Shown here piece by piece: positions 31,477 through 40,497 of a DNA stretch of 64,000 bases (position 1 is the first letter of the stretch; each line of letters begins with the position of its first letter). Source of the stretch: an uncultured Clostridia bacterium (lineage in GTDB: Bacteria > Bacillota > Clostridia > Oscillospirales > Acutalibacteraceae). Made by a program: the position numbers and the translations under genes. The notes below the pieces were generated by a model. That model worked only from the letters and a program-made list of their open reading frames with translations, searched no databases and was not told the origin of the DNA. Where the stretch lies: the NCBI GenBank assembly GCA_944385055.1, contig CALWVT010000003.1, forward strand, positions 1-64,000, given 5' to 3'.

Positions 31477-32190
31477 TCAAAGCGGTGCTTTTTTGAGTTT
31501 CGCACTCGGCCGCGGATATTTCTGCGGTGTCGGACGCACCTTGCGGAACTCGAGAAACGTCCGCCCGCTTCCGTCGGGCAGCGCATACTCTTCCCGCCGC
31601 ACGAGTTCGCCGCCGAGCAGAGAGAGGGCGCGCTTCGCCTGCGTCCATTCTTCCTCCATCTGCGGACCCTTCCACGCGCAGAATGAGCCGCCCACACGCA
31701 CAAACGGCAGACAGTATTCGCACAGCACGCGCAGCGGCGCAACGGCCCGCGCAAACGCATAATCAAACGACTCCCGCAATGCCTCAGCATGGCCGCCCTC
31801 TTCGGCGCGCGCGTGGACCAAATGTGCCTGTACGCCGAGTGCCCCACACATCGCGTCGAGCACACGCAGCCGCTTTTGCAGGCTGTCAAGCAGCGTCAGC
31901 TGCATCTCCTCGCACGCGAGCTTTAACGCGAGCCCCGGAAAGCCCGCACCCGTCCCGACGTCGATGCAGGCTTTGCCCGCAAGGGACAGCCACCGCATCG
32001 GCCAAAGGCTGTCGAGAAAGTGGCGGCAGACAAACGCTTCCGGCTCGGTGATGGCCGTCAAATTGACCTTTTCGTTCCAGTCGAGCACGAGCGCGCGGTA
32101 TTGGGAAAAGGCCGCGCACTGCTCCGCCGAAAGCGTCAGCCCGCACGCTTCGGCTTCCCGCTGCAAAAGCGGTGCGATGTCTTCGTTCAC
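31477..32190 (-). CDS. rsmG: 16S rRNA (guanine527-N7)-methyltransferase
   Basis: The 237-residue class I methyltransferase modifies G527 of 16S rRNA. The SAM-binding motif is CIDVGTGAGFPGLALKL (about residues 75-91). The second SAM contact region is LLDSLQKRLRVLD. The upstream NLTAITEPEAFVCRHFLDSL is the conserved RsmG signature. The last 25 residues are basic and beyond the usual end. Its start overlaps the mnmG stop by four bases, so translation is coupled. A terminator follows directly. Confidence 0.96.
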   Translation of the reverse strand: MNEDIAPLLQREAEACGLTLSAEQCAAFSQYRALVLDWNEKVNLTAITEPEAFVCRHFLDSLWPMRWLSLAGKACIDVGTGAGFPGLALKLACEEMQLTLLDSLQKRLRVLDAMCGALGVQAHLVHARAEEGGHAEALRESFDYAFARAVAPLRVLCEYCLPFVRVGGSFCAWKGPQMEEEWTQAKRALSLLGGELVRREEYALPDGSGRTFLEFRKVRPTPQKYPRPSAKLKKAPL

Positions 32191-34067
32191 GTCTTTGGGT
32201 CCTCCTTTGCCAAACGGATTAAAAGCACCGTGATATCCGCCGGGCTCACGCCGGAAATGCGGCTGGCCTGGCCGATGTTCGCGGGTTTTGTAAGATTTAA
32301 TTTCTCCTGTGCTTCCGCGCGCAGCCCGGTAATTTCCCGATAATCGAGATCCTGCGGCAGCGCTTTCTCCTCTAAGCGGCGCATCTCGCGGATGTCGGCT
32401 TTCTGCCGCGCGATATAGCCCGCATATTTCAATTCGATCTCCACCGTCTCGAACACGCTGTCCGGATAATCGGGCCGCGTCGGGTCGACAGGCTTTAACG
32501 CCTCATAGGAGAGCTGCGGACGCTTTAAAAGCTCCGACAGCCGCACGCCCGTGTGGATGGGCGTTGTTTCACGTGAAACAAGAATCTCATTGAGCGCATC
32601 GCTCGGCGGCAGCACGGTCTTTTCGGCGCGCTTTAACTCCGCCTGCTTCTGCGCCTCCTTCTGCGTAAACCGCGCCCAGCGGTCGTCGGAGATGAGCCCC
32701 AATTCCCGCCCATACGGCGTCAAGCGTTCGTCGGCGTTGTCCTGCCGCAGCACGAGGCGGTACTCACTGCGGCTCGTCATCATGCGGTAGGGGTCCGTCA
32801 CGCCCTTCGTGACGAGGTCATCGATGAGCGTCCCGATATAGGAGCTTGCGCGGTCGAGCACAAACGGCGGCTTTTTCTGCACCTGCAGCGCCGCGTTGAT
32901 GCCGGCAATCAAGCCCTGCGCGGCGGCCTCCTCATAGCCCGAGGAGCCGTTGAACTGCCCCGCGCCGTAAAGGCCCGGCAAGTCGTGAAAACCGAGCGTC
33001 GCGTCCATCTGCAGCGGGTCCACGCAGTCGTATTCAATCGCGTACGCGCAGCGCAGAATCTGCACGTGCTCGAGGCCCGGAATCGTGTGATAGAACTGCA
33101 GCTGCACCTCTTCGGGCAGACTCGAGCTCATCCCTTGCAGATACATCTCCTCCGTGTGTGCGCCGCACGGCTCAATAAACAGCTGATGGCGCTCCTTATC
33201 GGGAAAGCGCATGATCTTATCCTCAATGCTCGGGCAGTAGCGCGGGCCGACGCCCTCAATCCGCCCGGCATACAACGGGCTGCGGCCGATGTTTTGAAGA
33301 ATCACGCGCTTTGTCTCCGGCGTTGTCCAGGAGACGTAGCAGACCTCGGTGTTCTCACCGGGCGTCAAGGTATCGTACGAAAACGGGACAACCGGGTCGT
33401 CGCCGTGCTGGACTTCAAGATTTGAAAAATCAATGCTGCTGCGCAATACGCGCGCGGGCGTGCCGGTCTTAAAGCGGCGCAGGCGCAGGCCGAGTTTCCG
33501 CAGCGGCTCACTCAAAAATGCCGCCGGGAATAACCCGTCCGGCCCGCTCTCGAAGCTGACCTCGCCGACGTAAATGCGCCCGCCCAAAAATGTGCCCGTC
33601 GCCAGGACGACGGCTTCCACCGTGTACACGGCGCCCATGCGCGTGACGACCTGCCACCGTTCGCCGTCGCGGCGCAGGTCGACGACTTCGGCCTGCTTTA
33701 AGTACAGGTTTTCCTGTAATTCCAGTCTATGCTTCATCCATTCGCTGTATGCGCGCCGGTCGATCTGGCAGCGCAGCGAGTGGACGGCCGGGCCCTTGCC
33801 GCGGTTGAGCATGCGGCTCTGCAGAAAGCACGCGTCGGCCGCGCGGCCCATCTCACCGCCAAGCGCGTCGATCTCACGCACAAGGTGGCCCTTTGCCGTT
33901 CCGCCAATGCTCGGGTTGCACGGGCAGTTGCCGACGGCGTCGAGGTTAATCGTAAACACGAGCGTCCGGCAGCCGAGCCGCGCACTCGCCAATCCCGCCT
34001 CGATGCCCGCGTGGCCCGCACCGATTACGGCGACGTCAAATTGGCCCGCGTCGTATTCGTATTTCAT
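32187..34067 (-). CDS. mnmG: tRNA uridine-34 modification enzyme MnmG
   Basis: This FAD protein of about 626 residues works with MnmE to place (carboxymethyl)aminomethyl groups on U34 of several tRNAs. The N-terminal FAD-binding motif is VIGAGHAGIEAGLASARLG. The conserved insertion NPSIGGTAKGHLVREIDALGG follows, and a C-terminal helical domain binds MnmE. The ATG at 34067 was chosen for its AGGGAG site; the frame begins five codons earlier. A perfect parS site lies inside this gene at 32565-32580. Confidence 0.97.
   Translation of the reverse strand: MKYEYDAGQFDVAVIGAGHAGIEAGLASARLGCRTLVFTINLDAVGNCPCNPSIGGTAKGHLVREIDALGGEMGRAADACFLQSRMLNRGKGPAVHSLRCQIDRRAYSEWMKHRLELQENLYLKQAEVVDLRRDGERWQVVTRMGAVYTVEAVVLATGTFLGGRIYVGEVSFESGPDGLFPAAFLSEPLRKLGLRLRRFKTGTPARVLRSSIDFSNLEVQHGDDPVVPFSYDTLTPGENTEVCYVSWTTPETKRVILQNIGRSPLYAGRIEGVGPRYCPSIEDKIMRFPDKERHQLFIEPCGAHTEEMYLQGMSSSLPEEVQLQFYHTIPGLEHVQILRCAYAIEYDCVDPLQMDATLGFHDLPGLYGAGQFNGSSGYEEAAAQGLIAGINAALQVQKKPPFVLDRASSYIGTLIDDLVTKGVTDPYRMMTSRSEYRLVLRQDNADERLTPYGRELGLISDDRWARFTQKEAQKQAELKRAEKTVLPPSDALNEILVSRETTPIHTGVRLSELLKRPQLSYEALKPVDPTRPDYPDSVFETVEIELKYAGYIARQKADIREMRRLEEKALPQDLDYREITGLRAEAQEKLNLTKPANIGQASRISGVSPADITVLLIRLAKEDPKT
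32565..32580. promoter_or_regulatory. parS site (perfect) inside mnmG
   Basis: TGTTTCACGTGAAACA lies within the mnmG coding sequence and encodes part of LVSRETTP on the minus strand. It is identical to the site at 29601. Coding-sequence parS sites are common near origins. Confidence 0.93.
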
Positions 34068-34078
34068 CGCTTGCTCCC

Positions 34079-35440
34079 TCACTTTCCGACGCAGAACGTC
34101 TCAAACACCGTATCAATCACGGCCTCGCTCGCCTTTTCCCCGGTCAGCTCATAAAAGGCCGACAGCGCCGATTCCACATCAATTGTGACGCCGTCGAGCG
34201 TCATACCGCCCGCAAGCGCTTCGGCCGCGGCATGTACATGCACCTTTGCCCGTTCGACGGCCGCGCGCTGCCGCTGCGTAAACAGCACGCCCGCGTTCGG
34301 GTCGAGCTTTTCCAAATGCAGCACTTCCTTGACGGCCTTCTGCAGATCTTGGAAGCCTTCGCCCGACTTTGCGCTCAAAGTCACAATAGTCTTGAAATGT
34401 TTCTCTAAAAAGTAAGTTGGAAACAAAGAAGGCAAATCATTCTTATTTAACACGGCGACGCACGGCGTGCCCCCGATTAAACCGACGAGTTCCTCGTCCT
34501 CTTCCGTCAGCGGCTGCGACGCGTCGAACACGGCCAAGATCAGCTGCGCACCGGAAAGCTTCTGCCGCGTGCGCGCGACGCCGAGCTGCTCGACCGGGTC
34601 GTCCGCATCGCGCAGGCCCGCCGTATCCGCGAGCAAAAGCGGCACATCTCCCAGAAACACACGCTCCTCGACGACGTCGCGCGTCGTGCCCGGATACGAC
34701 GTGACAATGCTCTTCTCGTACCCCGAAAGCAAATTCATCAGCGTGCTCTTTCCCACATTCGGCCGGCCGGCCAGTACCGTGCGCACGCCGCCGCGCAAAA
34801 GCTGGCCCGCGTCAAATTCCGAAAGCAGCGCCGAAAGCTCCCCTTCGAGTTCCCTGAGATTTTCGAAGAGGTCCTTCCCCTCGACCTCCTCGATGCCCTC
34901 GTCGGGGAAATCCGCCCACGCGGCGAGGTGCGCGTCGAGCGCCAAAAGTTTGTCGCGCAGTTTCGTGATGCGCGCGGAGACCTTCCCTTCCATGCCCGCA
35001 TGCGCGGCCTGCAGGGCGGAGGCACCCTCGGCCGAAACCATTTCCATCACGGACTCCGCCTGCGTTAAGTCCATCTTGCCGTTTAAAAACGCGCGGCGCG
35101 TAAATTCGCCGGGCTTGGCCGCCCGCGCGCCGGCAGCGTAGCACGCGGCGAGCAGCCGCCTCAAAACGGCCGGGCCGCCGTGGCAGGAGAGCTCGACGAC
35201 GTCCTCGCCCGTGTAGCTTTTCGGCGCGCGAAACCGCGTCGCAACGCATGTGTCAAAGGTGCCGTCCCGGTCGTAAACCTCGCCAAATAAACACGTGTAG
35301 CCCGGCACGTCCGCCAAACGCTTCCCGCTTTTTGCGGCGAACACGCGCCCGGCAATTTCCGGCGCTTCTTCTCCCGACAGGCGCACAACCCCCAGCGCGC
35401 CGGGGGAAAGCGGTGTGCTGATTGCGGCAATCGTATCCAT
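34079..35440 (-). CDS. mnmE: tRNA modification GTPase MnmE
   Basis: This 453-residue GTPase is MnmG's partner in U34 modification. The N-terminal tetrahydrofolate-binding domain (about residues 1-120) starts MDTIAAISTPLSPGALGVVR. The G domain has the P-loop GRPNVGKSTLMNLL and the DTAGLRDADDPVEQLG switch, and NKND for guanine. The C-terminal end FCVGK is the CxGK motif that contacts the folate-linked reaction centre. The ATG at 35440 follows GGAGG; the frame is open 18 codons upstream. It is 11 bases from mnmG. Confidence 0.97.
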   Translation of the reverse strand: MDTIAAISTPLSPGALGVVRLSGEEAPEIAGRVFAAKSGKRLADVPGYTCLFGEVYDRDGTFDTCVATRFRAPKSYTGEDVVELSCHGGPAVLRRLLAACYAAGARAAKPGEFTRRAFLNGKMDLTQAESVMEMVSAEGASALQAAHAGMEGKVSARITKLRDKLLALDAHLAAWADFPDEGIEEVEGKDLFENLRELEGELSALLSEFDAGQLLRGGVRTVLAGRPNVGKSTLMNLLSGYEKSIVTSYPGTTRDVVEERVFLGDVPLLLADTAGLRDADDPVEQLGVARTRQKLSGAQLILAVFDASQPLTEEDEELVGLIGGTPCVAVLNKNDLPSLFPTYFLEKHFKTIVTLSAKSGEGFQDLQKAVKEVLHLEKLDPNAGVLFTQRQRAAVERAKVHVHAAAEALAGGMTLDGVTIDVESALSAFYELTGEKASEAVIDTVFETFCVGK

Positions 35441-35498
35441 GCAAAAATTCCTCCAACAAAAAGCGCGCTCCTTATCAAAACAAGAAGCGCGCATCCAT

Positions 35499-36374
35499 TC
35501 ATTCTTTCGGTTCGGCCTTTCCGTAAAGCGGCAGGTCGGTCACGCGGCTGCGGCGCGGCTGGCTGTCGTACGTTTCCGGTACCGGCGCCGGGGCCGGGCG
35601 GCGCGGACGGTTCTGGGGCGATTTGCCGCGCGGCGGGCGGGAATTGCCGGACGGACGGGGCTTTCTGCCCTTTTGCGGGCGGCGCCCCTTCGCAGCGGGT
35701 TTTGCGCCGCGGCGCGGGCGGGGCTGCGGGCGTTCGCCGTCGATGGGGCCGATCACCACATGACGGCCGCGGTCCTTGCCCTCGCTCCAGCTCTTTGCCC
35801 CCTCTACCTCCTGCACGGCGGTGTGGATAATCCGCCGCTCATACGGGTTCATCGGCTCGAGCGAGCAATTGCGGCCGCTCTTGACGGCCTTTTCCGCGAG
35901 CTTTTTGCCCAACGCTTCGAGTGTCTCGCGGCGCTTTTCGCGGTAGCTGCCAATGTCGAGCGTAATGCGGTAATACGACCCGCCCTGATGGTTTGCAACG
36001 AGCCCCGCCAGGTACTGCAGCGCGTCGAGCGTCTCGCCGCGGTGACCGATCGCGATGCCGATATTCTCGCCCGACACGACGAGCATCGCGCCGCCGCCCT
36101 CTTCTTCCGTCTGCTCACGCACCGTCACCTCGGCGTCCGGCAGCCCGAACGCCGACAGAACCTTTTTCAGGTATTCCGCCGCATTTTCCGCAGGGGAGGG
36201 CAGCACAAAAGCGCGCACTTTCGCCGGGCTCCCGCCGAAAATGCCCAGGGTCTTTTTCACCGGCAGTTCCAGCACTTCAAACTGTGCCTCTTCCACCGGG
36301 ACCCCCAATTCTTCGCAGGCGACCTGCTGTGCCTTTTCGACAGTCTCGCCGATCCCAATCGCTTCTTTTTTCAA
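35499..36374 (-). CDS. jag: RNA-binding protein Jag/KhpB (EloR)
   Basis: This 291-residue protein has three domains. The Jag N-terminal domain covers about residues 1-50 (EAIGIGETVEKAQQVACEEL). The KH domain covers about 75-150, and its GxxG loop is GHRGETLDAL. The R3H domain covers about 155-210 (MNPYERRIIHTAVQE). A 75-residue Pro/Arg/Lys-rich disordered tail follows and is unusually long. In streptococci KhpB/EloR helps control cell elongation through RNA binding. The start is TTG at 36374 with AGGAGG nine bases upstream. It follows yidC, as in most Firmicutes. Confidence 0.93.
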   Translation of the reverse strand: MKKEAIGIGETVEKAQQVACEELGVPVEEAQFEVLELPVKKTLGIFGGSPAKVRAFVLPSPAENAAEYLKKVLSAFGLPDAEVTVREQTEEEGGGAMLVVSGENIGIAIGHRGETLDALQYLAGLVANHQGGSYYRITLDIGSYREKRRETLEALGKKLAEKAVKSGRNCSLEPMNPYERRIIHTAVQEVEGAKSWSEGKDRGRHVVIGPIDGERPQPRPRRGAKPAAKGRRPQKGRKPRPSGNSRPPRGKSPQNRPRRPAPAPVPETYDSQPRRSRVTDLPLYGKAEPKE

Positions 36375-36496
36375 AGCTGCCTTCCTCCTTCGTTTTCAGC
36401 CTAGAAATGCTCTTTTTTCCCGGCCCGCCAAAAGCGGCAGACCATTTTCTGTATTCTATTTATTGTACCGCATCCGGCGGCGGAAATCAAGAAGGC

Positions 36497-37660
36497 TTAC
36501 CGTTTTTTCCCGAGGTAGTTATCTTTGCCCGAAGAACGTTTATTACTCTTTGCGGCCTTTGCGCTGCCCGATGCAGGGGAAGTACCGGCAGCCTTCTGGC
36601 TCTTCTTCTTACGCGCGGCGTCTCCGTTCGGGGAAGTCTGGTTCCAGTTGCGGATCTTGCGTTCAAGCTCCTGCTGCACAGCAATCGGCAGCTCTTTGAC
36701 GGCCGCCTCTTCCCCGGCAATGCGCAGGTAATGTTCGCCTTCGCTTCTGGCCGTGACCTGTGCGGGCGAATAGAACTTCTGCATCGCCCAAATACGCACA
36801 AACCCCATCACGCCGTTTAAGACGTAGTAAATGCCCATAGCCGCCGGCACGATGCATGTGATGTAGAACATCCACACGGCCATGATAATCATGAACACCA
36901 TCATGCAGCCCTGCTGGTTCATCGCCTGCTGGCCCGTCTTGCGCTGCGAGCGCATCGAGTAAAACTGCGTGAAGATCTGCAGCGCCAAGCTCAAAAGCGG
37001 CAAAATAAACAGAGGCGTCGTAAACAGCGTCTGCCAGAAGTGGCCCGACACGGCCGGCGTCTGCAAAAGATCGAGGCCTAAAAAGGAAAAGCTCGTGCTG
37101 AACTGCTGCAGCTTTGCGAGGTCGCCGGCACTGAAAAACTGCGAAAGGTACGGCTGCGTCTCGGCAAAGCTCTTAATCAAATCGATCTGCCGGTACGTGC
37201 TCGCGTAGCCGCCCGACGAGCTTGCGAACACGTCGCCGGGCACGGTGTTGATGAAGTTCACCGCGTTGCTCACGCTCGCCGCGTCCAAGTGCAGCATGTT
37301 GGTCAGCGGGCTCGACAGCGCGTAGAACAGGCCCATAAAGATAATCAAAGGCAAAATGGACATCACGCACCCGGCATTGCAGCCAAACGCATTGTTGCCT
37401 TCCTCCTGCATGAGCTTTGCCTGCTCTTCCTGCAGCTTGCGCTTGTCGTCCTTGTAAATCTTCTGCAGCTCGCGCATCTTCTTCTGCATTCGTGTGTTGC
37501 CGGCCATCGATTTCTGCTGCTTGACATACGTCGGGAACATCGCAAGGTTAAGGATCACCGTGAACAAAATGATCGCGACGCCGTAATTACGCACCAGAAA
37601 ATAGAAGAAATAAAGGATATAGCCGACAAGCCAGCCGAGCGCATTAAAAATCTGATACAT
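36497..37660 (-). CDS. yidC: Membrane protein insertase YidC
   Basis: This 387-residue Oxa1-type insertase places proteins into the cytoplasmic membrane. It has five main hydrophobic helices, beginning VGYILYFFYFLVRNYGVAII, with the NLAMFPTYVKQQKS cytoplasmic loop next. The extracellular segment between the first main helices is longer than in Bacillus (about residues 100-200). The C-terminal tail is strongly basic (ending in KRSSGKDNYLGKKR), which can bind ribosomes. The ATG at 37660 follows AGGAG. It lies between yidD and jag. Confidence 0.95.
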   Translation of the reverse strand: MYQIFNALGWLVGYILYFFYFLVRNYGVAIILFTVILNLAMFPTYVKQQKSMAGNTRMQKKMRELQKIYKDDKRKLQEEQAKLMQEEGNNAFGCNAGCVMSILPLIIFMGLFYALSSPLTNMLHLDAASVSNAVNFINTVPGDVFASSSGGYASTYRQIDLIKSFAETQPYLSQFFSAGDLAKLQQFSTSFSFLGLDLLQTPAVSGHFWQTLFTTPLFILPLLSLALQIFTQFYSMRSQRKTGQQAMNQQGCMMVFMIIMAVWMFYITCIVPAAMGIYYVLNGVMGFVRIWAMQKFYSPAQVTARSEGEHYLRIAGEEAAVKELPIAVQQELERKIRNWNQTSPNGDAARKKKSQKAAGTSPASGSAKAAKSNKRSSGKDNYLGKKR

Positions 37661-37698
37661 AGGCTCTTGCTCCTGAAAAATGGATTTTGAAAAACGTC

Positions 37699-37730
37699 TT
37701 AGGGTATGCGCAAACGCGCGCATACCCTAA
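37699..37730 (-). other. 13-bp perfect inverted repeat between yidD and yidC
   Basis: TTAGGGTATGCGC (37699-37711) and GCGCATACCCTAA (37718-37730) form an uninterrupted stem with a 6-base loop. On the minus strand it is followed by GACGTTTTTC, so it may be a weak terminator between rpmH-rnpA-yidD and yidC, or an mRNA-processing site. Confidence 0.7.
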
Positions 37731-37765
37731 ATAAAAAGAAAAAGCGCGCCCAAAAAAGCGGCTTT

Positions 37766-38014
37766 TTACTTTTTTTCACCGTTTCGCGGCTTTTTTTCGG
37801 GGACCGGGTCAAAGCCGCCCTTCGAAAACGGATTGCACCTCAAAAAGCGCCACAAAGCGAGCAAAAGCCCTTTCCCCGCTCCAAAGCGTTCGATGGCCTC
37901 TTCCGCATAGTACGAGCAAGTCGGGTAATACTTGCACAAGCTGTGCGTCGGCAGGGGCATGCGGTGGTAGGCGCGGATACATGCCAAAAGCAGCGACTGG
38001 ACCGGCCGCTTCAT
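37766..38014 (-). CDS. yidD: Membrane protein insertion efficiency factor YidD
   Basis: The 82-residue protein has the full YidD signature: [14 protein letters not shown], then [19 protein letters not shown] with its conserved cysteines, then [21 protein letters not shown]. It is thought to assist YidC-dependent insertion. It starts inside the last codons of rnpA (four-base overlap), the standard arrangement. Confidence 0.97.
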   Translation of the reverse strand: MKRPVQSLLLACIRAYHRMPLPTHSLCKYYPTCSYYAEEAIERFGAGKGLLLALWRFLRCNPFSKGGFDPVPEKKPRNGEKK

Positions 38015-38343
38015 TTGAGCACCCCCGCTTTCTTGAGCTGTTTCTCCATCGCGCGGGCAACGGCCGTACTCTTGACAAACGGCGTCTTCGTGCGCGCCAC
38101 AAAGATAAAATCATGGCCGCCCTGCACCCGCGGCAGCAAAGAAACAAAAGCCGCGCGGATCACGCGGCGCGCACGGCTGCGCTTGACCGCGTTGCCGATG
38201 CGCTTGCTCGTCGTGATGCCGGCGCGCACGGTCCCCAAGCGGTTTTTCGTCACATAGCAGATGACGACCGGGCTGACAAAACTCTTCCCGCGCGCGTAAA
38301 TGCGCCGGAAGTCCCGGTTTTCATGGATGGAAACATACTGCAA
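38011..38343 (-). CDS. rnpA: Ribonuclease P protein component
   Basis: This 110-residue basic protein is the protein subunit of RNase P, which removes tRNA 5' leaders. The RNR-type motif reads [17 protein letters not shown], where the usual KRNR is KRSR. The start is TTG at 38343 with a GGAG site about ten bases upstream; a later ATG would remove conserved residues. It follows rpmH and overlaps yidD. Confidence 0.95.
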   Translation of the reverse strand: MQYVSIHENRDFRRIYARGKSFVSPVVICYVTKNRLGTVRAGITTSKRIGNAVKRSRARRVIRAAFVSLLPRVQGGHDFIFVARTKTPFVKSTAVARAMEKQLKKAGVLK

Positions 38344-38370
38344 ATCGCGTCAGCTCCGTTACATACAAAG

Positions 38371-38395
38371 AAAGGCCACGCTGAGGTGGCCCTTT
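38371..38395 (-). other. Hairpin between rpmH and rnpA
   Basis: AAAGGCCAC (38371-38379) pairs with GTGGCCCTTT (38386-38395), with a short T-rich stretch on the minus side. It could reduce readthrough from rpmH, a very highly expressed gene, into rnpA. Confidence 0.55.
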
Positions 38396-38417
38396 GCGGT
38401 TGCCGTGAAACATGCAA

Positions 38418-38552
38418 TCAATAGGTCAGGCGCGCACGGCCCTTCGCACGGCGGCGGGCCAGCACCTTGCGGCCATTTCTCGTGGCCATTCTCTTACGGA
38501 AGCCATGCTCCTTCTTGCGGTGGAGCTTCTTCGGCTGGTACGTTCTAAGCAT
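38418..38552 (-). CDS. rpmH: 50S ribosomal protein L34
   Basis: The 44-residue protein is a textbook L34: [20 protein letters not shown], followed by [24 protein letters not shown]-type residues. The ATG at 38552 follows an AAGGAGGG site; the longer open frame upstream has no L34 homology. It is the first gene of the minus-strand origin group and faces away from dnaA. Confidence 0.98.
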   Translation of the reverse strand: MLRTYQPKKLHRKKEHGFRKRMATRNGRKVLARRRAKGRARLTY

Positions 38553-38720
38553 TGATCCACACCCTCCTTTCGGGTCCGACTCAAAAGAAAACCTTTGCAA
38601 GTTAGCATTATATCGTAAAACGCACACGCCTGTCAAGGCATAAACCGGAAAGGCACCCCCATAAACCAAAAAATTTTTGACTTTTCCACCGTCCTTCTCC
38701 CTTTAAAGGCCCTTCTCCGA

Positions 38721-38749
38721 TTGCAAAGCGCCGGGTTTTATGGTACTAT
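38721..38749 (+). promoter_or_regulatory. Probable dnaA promoter
   Basis: TTGCAA (38721-38726) and TACTAT (38744-38749) are 17 bp apart, about 90 bases upstream of dnaA. The sequence just downstream (TAGTATATATTTAAATG) is the most AT-rich stretch of this gap and could also assist unwinding. Confidence 0.65.
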
Positions 38750-38840
38750 AGTATATATTTAAATGTAATGCTTCGAACGCAGCCCGCCAGGCATCCCGCC
38801 GCCCGCATGCGTTCGTTTTACCGAGGAGCGTTGAAACTGC

Positions 38841-40145
38841 ATGGATTCCTTCACTGAAGCATGGGACCTCGTCTGCGATTACTGCCGCGGCAAGATCACA
38901 GAGGTTGCCTATAACACCTGGATCGCGCGCATCAAGCCCGTAGACCTGGATTTCTCCAGCGGCACCGTCGTGCTGGAGGTCCCGAACGATTTTCACCGGA
39001 AAACGATCATCCACTACTACCTAAACACGCTGCAGGAGGCGTTCGCCCAGATTTTCGGCACGTCTGACCTCAAAATCGAGCTGCACACCGCCGACGCACC
39101 CGCCCAGCCCGTCAAAAAGAAAAGCGGCGACGACTACGAGTACACGTTCGAAACGTTTATCGTCGGCCCCAGCAACAAGTTTGCGCACGCGGCCAGCCTC
39201 GCCGTCGCGACGAAACCTGCCCAGCTTTACAATCCGCTGTTTATTTACGGCAATTCGGGACTTGGCAAAACGCACCTGCTCTACGCGATTTTCAATGAAA
39301 TCAAGAAAAACAGCCCGCAGATGAACATCGTCTACATCAAAGGCGACGAATTCACAAACGAGCTGATCACGGCCATCCGCAACGGCACGACGATCGAATT
39401 CCACAACCGCTACCGCAACGCGGACGTGCTGCTCGTCGACGATATCCAGTTCATCGCCGGCAAGGATTCGACCCAGGAGGAGTTCTTCCATACCTTTAAT
39501 ACGCTCTATGAGGCCAAAAAACAGATCGTCCTGACCAGCGACCGCCCGCCAAAGGACATCAAGACCCTGGAAGAGCGCCTTCTGACCCGCTTCGAATGGG
39601 GCCTGACCGCCGACATCCAGCCGCCGGACTTCGAGACGCGCATCGCCATCATCAAGCGCAAGGCCGAAATCTTAGATATCCAGCTCGACGAGGCCGTGAC
39701 CGAATATATCGCGAACAAACTGAAGAATAACATCCGGCAATTGGAGGGCGCCGTCAAGAAAATGAAGGCGTATCACCTTTTAAATAATGACCCATTAAAC
39801 ATCAACACGGCCCAGGCCGCCATCAGCGACATCATCAACAACGACCAGCCCGTCCCCGTCACGGTCGAAAAGATCATCGAGGAAGTCGCACGCACGTACC
39901 TCGTCTCGCCGGAGGACATCCGCTCCAGTAAGCGCAGCGCCAACATCAGCAGCGCGCGCCAGGTGGCCATGTATATCGTCCGTGAAATTACCCAGATGCC
40001 GATGACCGCGATCGGCGAGGAGTTTGGCGGCCGCGACCACTCCACCGTCGTCTATGCGATGCAGCAGGTTGAGAAAAACCTCGCAAAAAACCCGAAGGTC
40101 CGCGCAACCGTCGAGGACATTATCAAAAACATCCGGGACCGCTGA
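38841..40145 (+). CDS. dnaA: Chromosomal replication initiator DnaA
   Basis: This 434-residue AAA+ protein opens the origin. Domain I (about residues 1-80) is followed by a short linker. The AAA+ domain has Walker A GNSGLGKT (137-144), Walker B VLLVDDIQF and sensor/arginine-finger segments. The C-terminal DNA-binding domain IV has the signature GGRDHSTVVYA. Domain II is very short, so the protein is near the lower end of the family's size range. A GAGGAG site precedes the ATG. It is the first gene of the plus-strand arm. Confidence 0.98.
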   Translation: MDSFTEAWDLVCDYCRGKITEVAYNTWIARIKPVDLDFSSGTVVLEVPNDFHRKTIIHYYLNTLQEAFAQIFGTSDLKIELHTADAPAQPVKKKSGDDYEYTFETFIVGPSNKFAHAASLAVATKPAQLYNPLFIYGNSGLGKTHLLYAIFNEIKKNSPQMNIVYIKGDEFTNELITAIRNGTTIEFHNRYRNADVLLVDDIQFIAGKDSTQEEFFHTFNTLYEAKKQIVLTSDRPPKDIKTLEERLLTRFEWGLTADIQPPDFETRIAIIKRKAEILDIQLDEAVTEYIANKLKNNIRQLEGAVKKMKAYHLLNNDPLNINTAQAAISDIINNDQPVPVTVEKIIEEVARTYLVSPEDIRSSKRSANISSARQVAMYIVREITQMPMTAIGEEFGGRDHSTVVYAMQQVEKNLAKNPKVRATVEDIIKNIRDR

Positions 40146-40497
40146 TTCCGTTCCTTTTTATTTTTTTGAAACGCCCGCGCCTTTTCGCCGCTTTTTGCAT
40201 ACGCCCGTATAGGAATGCATATGAGTGAATATTTATGCAGAAAAATCCTGCATAAATGCATCTTCCGTTCTAAACTTCTTTTCAACTTTCCCCACCGAGT
40301 TTTCAACAGCGTGTGAAAAGTGCGTGTGGGAGAAAAAAGTTTTCAAAACGTTCCACACACGCGTGTGAAAAACTTTTCGCGGGTTTTCCGCGGCAATCCG
40401 CAGGAATTCGGACTTTTCCACTTTTGCGGGTGCCCTACTGCTGTTTCTAAATTTATCTCTTCTCTATTATACTCTTTGTAATTGGAGGCACACATCC
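40146..40497. other. dnaA-dnaN intergenic region, candidate origin (oriC)
   Basis: This 352-base gap has no gene. It contains a 10-bp inverted repeat (ATTTATGCAG 40231-40240 / CTGCATAAAT 40248-40257) and the palindrome CACACGCGTGTG (40356-40367). Several partial DnaA-box-like words also occur (TTTTCAACA at 40300, TTTTCCACT near 40413, TGTGGGAGA near 40325). No exact TTATCCACA is present. A dnaN promoter probably lies at its 3' end (TATTATACT, then GGAGG). Origin function is inferred from gene order and the strand switch. Confidence 0.6.

Noticed and set aside
38398-38415. CGTGAAACA half-site near rpmH considered as a third parS
   Set aside because: Only the right half matches; the left half has several mismatches, so it is not a credible ParB site.
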